DNA of 64,000 nucleotides, from assembly GCF_023650515.1 (NCBI RefSeq), contig NZ_CP096016.1:4543501-4607500 (forward strand), written 5' to 3'. This document shows, one piece after another, positions 57,539 to 64,000 of the stretch. The position numbers and the translations under genes are program-made. The notes under the pieces are model-generated. The model saw nothing but the letters and a program-made list of their open reading frames with translations, searched no databases and was not told the origin of the DNA. Origin of the DNA: Alkalimarinus coralli (GTDB lineage: Bacteria; Pseudomonadota; Gammaproteobacteria; Pseudomonadales; Oleiphilaceae). Numbering within the stretch: the stretch's first letter is position 1; each line of letters opens with the position of its first letter.

Positions 57539-58945
57539 TTACAGCGAGTAGTACATGTCAAACTCAACTGGGTGAGTTGTCATGTTCAAGCGCTCAACTT
57601 CTTCACGCTTCAGATCCAGGTAGCCCTGAATCATATCTTCTGTGAAAACGCCGCCTTTGGTTAGGAACTCGTGATCAGCTTCCAGGCTATCTAAAGCTTC
57701 TTCCAGTGTTGCTGCTACAGTTGGGATTTCTGCTGCTTCTTCTGCTGGCAAGTCGTACAGATCCTTATCCATTGCATCCCCAGGGTGTAGCTTGTTCTGG
57801 ATGCCGTCAAGGCCTGCCATTAGCATTGCAGAGAATGCCAGGTATGGGTTACCTGTTGGATCAGGGAAGCGAACTTCGATACGACGTGCTTTCGCGCTGT
57901 TAACGAAAGGTATACGGATCGACGCAGAACGGTTACGAGCAGAGTATGCAAGCATTACTGGTGCTTCGAAACCTGGAACCAGACGCTTGTATGAGTTGGT
58001 TGATGCGTTAGTGAAAGCGTTAATTGTTTTAGCGTGCTTGATGATACCACCAATGTAAAACAATGCGTTTTCAGACAGGCCTGCATAGCTGTCACCAGCC
58101 ATTAAGTTCACGCCATCTTTCGAGATAGACTGGTGTACGTGCATACCAGAACCGTTGTCTCCAACTACTGGCTTAGGCATGAATGTAGCTGTTTTACCGT
58201 ATGCGTGCGCAACGTTATGTACACAGTACTTAAGAATCTGTACTTCGTCAGCTTTCTTAACCAGTGTGTTAGGGCCTACGCCGATTTCACACTGACCAGC
58301 AGTACCTACTTCGTGGTGGTGTACTTCGATTACCAAGCCCATTGCATCCATCGCTGAACACATTGCTGCACGAAGGTCATGTAGTGAATCAACTGGAGGA
58401 ACAGGGAAGTAGCCGCCTTTAACCCCTGGACGGTGACCCGTGTTACCACCTTCTATATCTTCATGAGAAACCCATGCTGCTTCTTCTGAGTTGATAGAGT
58501 ACATGGAGCCGTTCATGTCTGTTTTCCACTTGACGTCGTCAAATACGAAAAACTCAGGCTCAGGACCAAACAGTGCAGAATCACCAATTCCGGTAGACTT
58601 CAAATACTCTTCAGCGCGACGGCCAACAGAGCGTGGATCACGCTCGTAGCCTTGCATAGTGGTAGGCTCAACGATATCGCAACGCAGGTTAAGCGTGGTA
58701 TCTTCAGTAAATGGGTCGATAACGGCAGTTTCGTCATCTGGCATTAGGATCATGTCTGATTCGTTGATGCCTTTCCATCCAGCAATGGATGAGCCATCAA
58801 ACATTTTGCCTTCTTCAAAGAAATCTTCGCTGATTTCGCGAACAGGAAGAGATACGTGCTGCTCTTTTCCTCGAGTATCAGTGAATCGAAGGTCTACCCA
58901 TTTTACGTCGTGTTCTTTAATGAGGTTCAGAGTTTTCTCTGACAT
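57539..58945 (-). CDS. glnA: Glutamine synthetase type I
   Basis: Makes glutamine from glutamate, ammonia and ATP; a dodecamer in the cytoplasm. The product has 468 residues (E. coli 469). [32 protein letters not shown] and the ATP-binding [16 protein letters not shown] are conserved. Y397 in [11 protein letters not shown] is the adenylylation site, at the same number as in E. coli, so control by GlnE is expected. GGAG lies 9 bases before the ATG. A sigma-54 promoter match lies about 200 bp upstream. Confidence 0.98.
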   Translation of the reverse strand: MSEKTLNLIKEHDVKWVDLRFTDTRGKEQHVSLPVREISEDFFEEGKMFDGSSIAGWKGINESDMILMPDDETAVIDPFTEDTTLNLRCDIVEPTTMQGYERDPRSVGRRAEEYLKSTGIGDSALFGPEPEFFVFDDVKWKTDMNGSMYSINSEEAAWVSHEDIEGGNTGHRPGVKGGYFPVPPVDSLHDLRAAMCSAMDAMGLVIEVHHHEVGTAGQCEIGVGPNTLVKKADEVQILKYCVHNVAHAYGKTATFMPKPVVGDNGSGMHVHQSISKDGVNLMAGDSYAGLSENALFYIGGIIKHAKTINAFTNASTNSYKRLVPGFEAPVMLAYSARNRSASIRIPFVNSAKARRIEVRFPDPTGNPYLAFSAMLMAGLDGIQNKLHPGDAMDKDLYDLPAEEAAEIPTVAATLEEALDSLEADHEFLTKGGVFTEDMIQGYLDLKREEVERLNMTTHPVEFDMYYSL

Positions 58946-59145
58946 TCTATATACTCCATCTGATTGATGATTGTTTAACTATCGCCCCGGGCGCGTATGT
59001 TAAGTTGCCTTCGCGCTCACGTTCGTATTGCTGCACCATATATGACGCAGATAATGTCTGGCAATGGGCTACAAGTTTGAAGAAAGCAGCGAGAGAATAG
59101 CATGACTTTCAGCAAGTTTCTCCAAAATTTTGTTGCACTCCTATA

Positions 59146-59161
59146 TGCAATATGCTGGCCA
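59146..59161 (-). promoter_or_regulatory. Sigma-54 promoter of glnA
   Basis: The minus strand reads TGGCCAGCATATTGCA, with GG and GC separated by 10 bases as in the sigma-54 consensus TGGCAC-N5-TTGCA; only two positions differ. The expected start near 59135 gives a leader of about 190 bases before glnA. Confidence 0.75.
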
Positions 59162-59265
59162 ATATATCGATCTGCTCATATATCCATATAAAACAGTCGG
59201 TTAATTATATTTGTCTTTTTATATCTCAAAGAAATGATCTGTTATGGTGCGCACGACCTGATGAA

Positions 59266-59284
59266 TGCACTAATATAGCGCGCA
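59266..59284 (-). promoter_or_regulatory. Candidate NtrC binding site upstream of glnA
   Basis: TGCAC-N7-GCGCG at 59266-59282, followed by CA, resembles the NtrC palindrome TGCAC-N7-GTGCA; one half is perfect and the other matches three of five. Its centre is about 139 bp upstream of the predicted start, close to the -140 site at E. coli glnA. A GTGCGCAC sequence at about -115 may be part of a second site. Confidence 0.4.
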
Positions 59285-59413
59285 TTTGGTCTGCTGTGTG
59301 ATTGAGTGCGCGATAACGTGGCAAATGCGTGGATTGAAAGCTTTTTCTTTATCCTTGTTCTTCCATGCTGTACAATTCGCGTCCATTTTTTCATTGTCAT
59401 AATGGTAAAGCTT

Positions 59414-61219
59414 GTGATTCAGAATCTTCGTAACATCGCCATCATCGCTCACGTTGATCATGGTAAAACGACCCTGGTTGATAAACTACTGAGCCAGTCC
59501 GGCACCCTTGAGCGTAAGGATGAAGGTGCTGAACGCATCATGGACTCCAATGATCAGGAAAAAGAGCGGGGTATTACCATTCTGGCGAAAAACACCGCAA
59601 TAAGCTGGAATGACTATCGCATTAATATTGTGGACACCCCGGGGCACGCAGACTTTGGTGGCGAAGTAGAGCGTGTTTTGTCTATGGTTGACTCTGTACT
59701 GTTGTTGGTGGATGCCGTTGACGGCCCGATGCCTCAGACGCGATTTGTAACCTCAAAAGCGTTCGAAAAGGGATTGCGTCCAATTGTTGTCATTAACAAA
59801 ATCGACCGCCCAGGCGCCAGACCTGACTGGGTTATGGATCAGGTTTTTGAGTTGTTTGATAACTTGGGTGCAACAGATGAACAGTTGGATTTCCCTGTCA
59901 TTTATGCGTCTGCGATCAATGGTATTGCCGGTCTTGATCCTGAAGATATGGCTGAGGATATGACTCCCCTCTATGAGATGATCACCGAAAAAGTGCCTGC
60001 GCCGGATGTTGACCCGGAGGGTGCATTTCAGATGCAGGTGTCTGCACTGGCATATGACAGTTATGTGGGGGTTATTGGCGTAGGGCGTATTACGCGAGGT
60101 ACTCTGGCGCCTAACCAGCAAGTCATTGTAAAAAGCGCCAATGGTGATGAGCGCAAGGGCAAAGTGCTTAATGTTAAGGGTTACTTAGGTCTTGAACAGG
60201 TTGAGACACAGTTGGCGACAGCGGGCGATATTGTTTGTATTAATGGTATCGATGGTTTGAGTATATCAGATACTCTGTGTGACCCTGAGTGCGTAGAGTC
60301 ATTGCCGGCGCTAAGCGTCGATGAACCAACAGTAAGCATGACGTTTATTGTTAATGACTCTCCATTTGCAGGTAAGGAAGGTAAGTTTGTAACAACGCGA
60401 AATATCAAGGATCGCCTGGATCAAGAGCTGATACATAATGTGGCACTACGTGTTACCCAAGGGGATACGCCTGATAAGTTTGTGGTGTCTGGTCGTGGGG
60501 AGCTGCATTTATCTGTTTTGATTGAGACTATGCGACGCGAAGGTTTCGAAATGGGGGTTTCCCGCCCTGAAGTGGTGCAGAAGCAGGTTGGCGATGAGAT
60601 TCACGAGCCATTTGAGCAGGTTGTTATTGATGTTCAGGAAGAGCATCAAGGCTCCATTATGGAAGAGTTGGGCTTGCGTAAGGGCGAGCTGACAAATATG
60701 GAACCAGACGGAAAGGGTCGTGTCCGGCTGGAGTTTATTATTCCATCGCGGGGCTTGATCGGGTTTCGCGGCACGTTTCTGACTCTGACTTCAGGTTCGG
60801 GAATCATGACGAGTATCTTTGATCACTACGGGCCGGTTAAGCAAGGTGATTCGTTTAGCCGTCAAAATGGTGTCTTGGTTAGTATGGTTAAAGGTAAGAC
60901 AGCTGCTTATGCATTGTTCAATATCCAGGCTCGAGGGAAGTTGTTCCTTGGGCATGCGGTGGATGTTTATGAAGGTCAAATTATAGGGCTGCACTCGCGC
61001 TCAAATGACTTGGTTGTTAACCCGATCAAGGGTAAGCAGTTGACTAATGTCAGGGCGTCAGGAACTGATGAGGCGCTTACATTGGTTCCGCCTATTAAGC
61101 ATACTCTTGAGCAGGCATTGGAGTTTATCGAGGATGATGAGCTGGTAGAGGTGACTCCGTTAAGCATTCGAATTCGTAAGAAGCTATTAACCGAAAATGA
61201 GCGCAAGCGGGCAAAATAA
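59414..61219 (+). CDS. typA: Ribosome-associated GTPase TypA (BipA)
   Basis: A translational GTPase related to EF-G that acts on the ribosome, notably in the cold and under stress. The product has 601 residues (E. coli 607). G1 is [10 protein letters not shown], the switch has [11 protein letters not shown]3 is [10 protein letters not shown] and G4 [22 protein letters not shown] and the C-terminal [20 protein letters not shown] are typical. I prefer the GTG at 59414, which gives the usual [11 protein letters not shown] start; the ATG at 59402 adds four residues. No strong Shine-Dalgarno is visible. A -10-like TACAAT (59371-59376) also rules against starts further upstream. Confidence 0.95.
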   Translation: MIQNLRNIAIIAHVDHGKTTLVDKLLSQSGTLERKDEGAERIMDSNDQEKERGITILAKNTAISWNDYRINIVDTPGHADFGGEVERVLSMVDSVLLLVDAVDGPMPQTRFVTSKAFEKGLRPIVVINKIDRPGARPDWVMDQVFELFDNLGATDEQLDFPVIYASAINGIAGLDPEDMAEDMTPLYEMITEKVPAPDVDPEGAFQMQVSALAYDSYVGVIGVGRITRGTLAPNQQVIVKSANGDERKGKVLNVKGYLGLEQVETQLATAGDIVCINGIDGLSISDTLCDPECVESLPALSVDEPTVSMTFIVNDSPFAGKEGKFVTTRNIKDRLDQELIHNVALRVTQGDTPDKFVVSGRGELHLSVLIETMRREGFEMGVSRPEVVQKQVGDEIHEPFEQVVIDVQEEHQGSIMEELGLRKGELTNMEPDGKGRVRLEFIIPSRGLIGFRGTFLTLTSGSGIMTSIFDHYGPVKQGDSFSRQNGVLVSMVKGKTAAYALFNIQARGKLFLGHAVDVYEGQIIGLHSRSNDLVVNPIKGKQLTNVRASGTDEALTLVPPIKHTLEQALEFIEDDELVEVTPLSIRIRKKLLTENERKRAK

Positions 61220-61255
61220 TATTGTTGCTTGCTATAGGGTAGCAGTGTTCGGTTG

Positions 61256-61290
61256 AAAAAAGGCGACCCCTGACAGGGTCGCCTTTTTTT
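61256..61290 (+). terminator. Rho-independent terminator after typA
   Basis: AAAAAAGGCGACCC (61256-61269) and GGGTCGCC (61276-61283) form the stem with a 6-base loop, and seven T residues follow. Confidence 0.93.
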
Positions 61291-61429
61291 GTTTTTGGTG
61301 TTCTTTCGGAATGGGTTATTCTAGATTAAACTTAACGAATGCTTGCTCACTGCGGCGGGCTTATTCTCGCCTGCACTTGGGGGCTAAAAGTAGCATGATA
61401 ATTAACTCAACCGAATTGGCCTGTTCCTT

Positions 61430-62392
61430 ATGCTAACCTTATTTCCCGATTTAGCCCCAAATGAAATCTACCGTTTTTCGGTGTCGGCCTTGCATGATAT
61501 TTATGTAGAGGAGGCGGGCAACCCGAATGGCTTTCCTGTTGTCGTGATGCATGGCGGGCCAGGGCTTGGCTGTGGTCGTTATTTAAGGCGCTTTTTTGAT
61601 GCGGAGCGGTTTCGAATTATTCTGATTGATCAGCGAGGGGCGGGAAAGTCGCAGCCGCTTGGCGAGCTTGATGAAAACGATGCTGATCTCGTCGTTTCCG
61701 ACATGGAGCTTGTGAGGAGCAGGCTAAATATTGATAAGTGGTTAGTGTTTGGGTACGACTGGGGCGGTGCGCTAGCTATACTCTATGCCCAGCGGTACGC
61801 CCATGCAGTGGCAGGGGTATTGGTGCAGGGTGTTATGTTGGGGGGCCAAAAAGAAGTCGACTGGCTATTTAGGGATGGCTGTAATCGCGTTTTCCCCGAT
61901 GGGTGGGATAAGTTTTTGGCTTTTTTGGATGTGGGCGAGTATGGCGACATTCTTGCTGCTTACTCAGAAAGGCTGAATAGCGAGAATGAGCTGGTTCAGA
62001 TGCAGGCGGCTAAAGCCTGGGCGTGTTGGATGGCTAGTTGCTCAACGCTACACCCAAATCAGTCGGTCGTGGACTACTACTCCAGTCCCCATGTTGCGAT
62101 AGCTTTGGCTAAACTGCAGTGCCACTATTTCTCTAGTGCCGGGTTTGGTGTATCAGAAGAAATCAAAAACGGGATGGCGCGCCTGAATGGTATTCCGGCA
62201 GTTTTGATTCATGGCCGTTATGACTTGATTTCACCCTTGAGTAGTGCGCTTGAGCTTCAGCGTGAGTGGCTGGGCTCGGAAGTCCATATTATTAGAGATG
62301 CGGGGCACTCAATAGCTGAGCCCGCGATTATTGATGCGCTATTGAGTTCGACGGGGCAGTTGCTTGATAAGGTGGGTCCTCAGATAGCATGA
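61430..62392 (+). CDS. Proline-iminopeptidase-like alpha/beta hydrolase with altered active site
   Basis: By overall sequence a member of the proline iminopeptidase family (S33), 320 residues. The oxyanion loop HGGPGLGCG (from residue 41), DQRGAGKS, HGRYD with D265 and DAGHS with H293 are all in place. The nucleophile motif, GGSWGS in true enzymes, reads GYDWGG, so D110 replaces the serine. The two glutamates that hold the substrate amino group are also lost: W-E becomes W200-M201, and ECHYF becomes Q230-CHYF. It is therefore unlikely to remove N-terminal proline. An Asp nucleophile with His and Asp is the triad of epoxide hydrolases and haloalkane dehalogenases. A dtd gene follows, as beside pip in Pseudomonas. 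Confidence 0.85.
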   Translation: MLTLFPDLAPNEIYRFSVSALHDIYVEEAGNPNGFPVVVMHGGPGLGCGRYLRRFFDAERFRIILIDQRGAGKSQPLGELDENDADLVVSDMELVRSRLNIDKWLVFGYDWGGALAILYAQRYAHAVAGVLVQGVMLGGQKEVDWLFRDGCNRVFPDGWDKFLAFLDVGEYGDILAAYSERLNSENELVQMQAAKAWACWMASCSTLHPNQSVVDYYSSPHVAIALAKLQCHYFSSAGFGVSEEIKNGMARLNGIPAVLIHGRYDLISPLSSALELQREWLGSEVHIIRDAGHSIAEPAIIDALLSSTGQLLDKVGPQIA

Positions 62393-62428
62393 AAGCTATG
62401 TGTCAGATGTTTAGTCGTAAGCGCTATT

Positions 62429-62455
62429 AAAATTAGGCTGTATATTCTAATTTTT
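62429..62455 (+). terminator. AT-rich hairpin with T-run after the hydrolase gene
   Basis: AAAATTAG (62429-62436) and CTAATTTT (62447-62454) pair perfectly around a 10-base loop, and the stem runs into five T residues. The low GC content makes it a weak candidate terminator between the hydrolase gene and dtd. Confidence 0.35.
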
Positions 62456-62561
62456 ATGATTACTATTGTCTCAATGTTTCTGTACCAAAAAGTTATTAGC
62501 TTAGCTGTTCCGGGCGAGTTTTGTTGTTCGTGAGGGTTGTGTTTTAGAAGGGTTTAATGCT

Positions 62562-62999
62562 TTGAAGGGTTTAATACAGAGAGTTTCAGAAGCTTCTGTC
62601 AGGGTTGATGGAGGTGTTGTTGGTGAAATTGGTAAGGGCATCCTGTTGCTGCTTGGAGTTGAGAAAGATGACTCGCAGAAATCGGCAGATCGCCTGTTAA
62701 ACAAAGTACTCTCCTATCGCATATTTGATGATGAGTCAGGGAAGATGAATTTAAGTCTAAAGGATGTAGACGGTGCGCTCCTTATAGTTTCTCAGTTTAC
62801 AATCGTGGCCGATACCAAAAAGGGATTGCGTCCAGGTTTTTCGTCTGGTGCGGCGCCCGAACACGGCAGGCTTCTATATGAATATTTCGCTCGTCAGGCT
62901 GCTGAATTGAACTCCAAAGTCGAGTTGGGCAGTTATGGTGCAGATATGAAGGTGTCTTTGATTAATGATGGCCCGGTTACTTTTATGCTTGAGGGGTAG
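62562..62999 (+). CDS. dtd: D-aminoacyl-tRNA deacylase
   Basis: Removes D-amino acids (and glycine from tRNA-Ala) wrongly attached to tRNA. The product has 145 residues, the E. coli length. The start LIQRVSEASVRVDGGVVGEI, the catalytic SQFT motif (LIVSQFTIVADTKKGLRPGF) and the cross-subunit loop INDGPVTF are intact. The start codon is TTG; an AAGGG stretch lies about 9 bases upstream. The gap to the preceding hydrolase gene is 169 bp. Confidence 0.95.
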   Translation: MKGLIQRVSEASVRVDGGVVGEIGKGILLLLGVEKDDSQKSADRLLNKVLSYRIFDDESGKMNLSLKDVDGALLIVSQFTIVADTKKGLRPGFSSGAAPEHGRLLYEYFARQAAELNSKVELGSYGADMKVSLINDGPVTFMLEG

Positions 63000-63600
63000 T
63001 GGTGCATCGCTTGTTTCGTTACAAAATTACGACGAAAGTATGAAATATGTATTATTTAAGCTCTGGTAGGATGCGTCTTGGTTATTGTTTGTTCATTTGC
63101 TGGTAATGGTTATGCTGGAGAGCTTAACTTATTGAAAGAGAAGGTTGTTGAGTTTTGTGAGTGATTAAATTTTGCTATTGGGATACAAAACGTTACAAAA
63201 AATATGACGATTTTCTCATATTAATTTGCAAAATTCGGCTTCATATATTACATAATAAATGTAATCATAAGCTTTAAGAAAGGGGTGTAAGGTACTGTTT
63301 ATTTAAAGTTTGTTGGTGCTTGATGTGAGATCACCTAAATTCTGTTTTAAAGTTGGGTGCTGAAGTGATAGGTGTATTGATATGACGTTTTGTTTTTTGA
63401 AAACGTTTTATTAATGCGTCTTAAGCAGTAAAAATGGCTTCAAAAAAAGGTGGTTTGCAAGAAAATTTGCACATTGTAATGAAAATGACATATCTTTTTA
63501 TTACAAATGGGCACAATAAGTGCTCAATAAAAGATTCAGCCTTCAAATTTTCACTAAGAAAAATGAAGTTGAAATAATTAATAAACAAAAGGAAGACGAA
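63000..63600. other. 600-bp AT-rich intergenic region before the porin gene
   Basis: No gene is supported here. It holds a 7-bp inverted repeat ACGTTTT/AAAACGT (63385-63391, 63400-63406), an imperfect inverted repeat around TTGTAAT (63474-63480) and ATTACAA (63500-63506), and a promoter candidate. A 28-codon frame at 63078-63164 resembles the end of a signal peptide but lacks a start signal. The length suggests a long regulated upstream region for the porin. Confidence 0.6.
63467..63496 (+). promoter_or_regulatory. Candidate promoter of the porin gene
   Basis: TTGCAC (63467-63472, four of six) and TATCTT (63491-63496, four of six) lie 18 bp apart. The start would be near 63503, leaving a leader of about 98 bases. 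The inverted repeat TTGTAAT/ATTACAA flanks the -10 box and could be an operator. Confidence 0.3.
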
Positions 63601-64000
63601 ATGAAAAAGACTCTGATTGCTTCAGCTGTTGCGGCAGCGGCACTATCTACCTCTGCGTTCGCTATGGACCCAGCTTCTGAGCTGGCTGCAAAGCTGGATA
63701 GTATGCCTACTATCTACGGTAACATCCAAGTAGTTGCTGAATATAACGATGTTAAAACTAAATCAGTTCAGGGTGCGCCTGAGGTAGGTAAAAGTGATTA
63801 CTCAATGCAAGATAATGGCTCGACTATAGGTATTAAGCACTCTCATGAAGTGGCGCCAGGTTTAACTGCGTTTTTGAAGGCTGAGTTTGAATTCAGTGCT
63901 ACAGAGAAGCAGGATCCTAACCAAGGCGGCGGTGGCGGCCTGGGTGAGACTGATGAGGCTTACATTGGTCTTAAAGGTGACTTTGGTTCTGTTTGGGTAG
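63601..64000 (+). CDS. Outer membrane porin, N-terminal part (3' truncated by window)
   Basis: The first 133 residues of a general Gram-negative porin. The signal peptide MKKTLIASAVAAAALSTSAF ends at A21. The mature part shows the alternating beta-barrel pattern: TIYGNIQVVAEYND as first strand, SSTIGIKH-like GSTIGIKHSHEVAPGLTAFL and KAEFEFSA, then EAYIGLKGDFGSVWV, the usual porin loop-strand sequence. GGAAG lies 5 bases before the ATG. The specificity cannot be judged from this part. Confidence 0.9.
   Translation, partial: MKKTLIASAVAAAALSTSAFAMDPASELAAKLDSMPTIYGNIQVVAEYNDVKTKSVQGAPEVGKSDYSMQDNGSTIGIKHSHEVAPGLTAFLKAEFEFSATEKQDPNQGGGGGLGETDEAYIGLKGDFGSVWV

Noticed and set aside
63078..63164. 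Short frame VIVCSFAGNGYAGELNLLKE resembling a secreted peptide
   Set aside because: Only 28 codons, TTG start at best, no ribosome binding site and a stop just upstream; it may be a gene remnant or chance.

Overview
The window is a 64 kb piece of a gammaproteobacterial chromosome. The rpoB-rpoC, str, S10, spc and alpha operons stand in their usual order, followed by uvrA, ssb, ntrBC-glnA, typA and dtd. An ectoine (compatible solute) operon and a complete MSHA type IV pilus locus suggest a halotolerant, probably marine, surface-attaching bacterium of the Oceanospirillales/Alteromonadales type. The genus is an inference; no 16S rRNA gene is present. I saw no tRNA or rRNA genes, insertion sequences, prophage or CRISPR arrays.

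Layout. Bases 1-5158 hold the end of rpoB and all of rpoC. Bases 5328-9699 hold the str operon (rpsL, rpsG, fusA, tuf), closed by a strong terminator. Bases 9766-20522 hold the S10 and spc operons (rpsJ to secY and rpmJ) behind a near-consensus promoter. Bases 20551-23546 hold the alpha operon (rpsM, rpsK, rpsD, rpoA, rplQ), which appears to have its own promoter inside a perfect hairpin. Bases 23592-28813 hold uvrA, a divergent YajR-like transporter and ssb. Bases 28934-34833 hold ectA-ectB-orf-ectC-ask-orf on the minus strand, with a divergent MarR-type regulator (ectR) and palindromic candidate operators between. The 150-residue orf between ectB and ectC and the membrane/TPR protein after ask are not standard ectoine genes. 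Bases 35099-53740 hold 17 msh genes (mshI, a PilN-like mshI2, then mshJKLMNEGFBACDOPQ). Bases 53873-58945 hold, on the minus strand, ntrC, ntrB, a DUF4124 protein and glnA. Bases 59414-63000 hold typA, a proline-iminopeptidase-like alpha/beta hydrolase and dtd. After 600 bp without a recognisable gene, a porin gene runs off the end.

How the parts work together. The first third is translation and transcription machinery. The ectoine block makes the precursor (dedicated aspartokinase) and the solute, under EctR. The MSHA block builds an adhesive pilus; its assembly ATPase MshE carries both 24-residue MshEN motifs known to bind cyclic di-GMP. NtrB/NtrC with glnA form the nitrogen circuit, and glnA has a convincing sigma-54 promoter with a candidate NtrC site about 140 bp upstream of the predicted start.

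Most interesting points. (1) The iminopeptidase-like protein has Asp in place of the catalytic Ser and has lost both glutamates that recognise the substrate amino group, so it is probably no longer a proline iminopeptidase. (2) The ectoine operon has two unexplained members and a cluster of EctR-like palindromes. (3) A 142-bp nested palindromic element lies between glnA and the DUF4124 gene, and REP-like inverted repeats recur in the gaps of the MSHA locus. (4) Several ribosomal operon junctions carry hairpins that overlap candidate promoters or look like attenuators.
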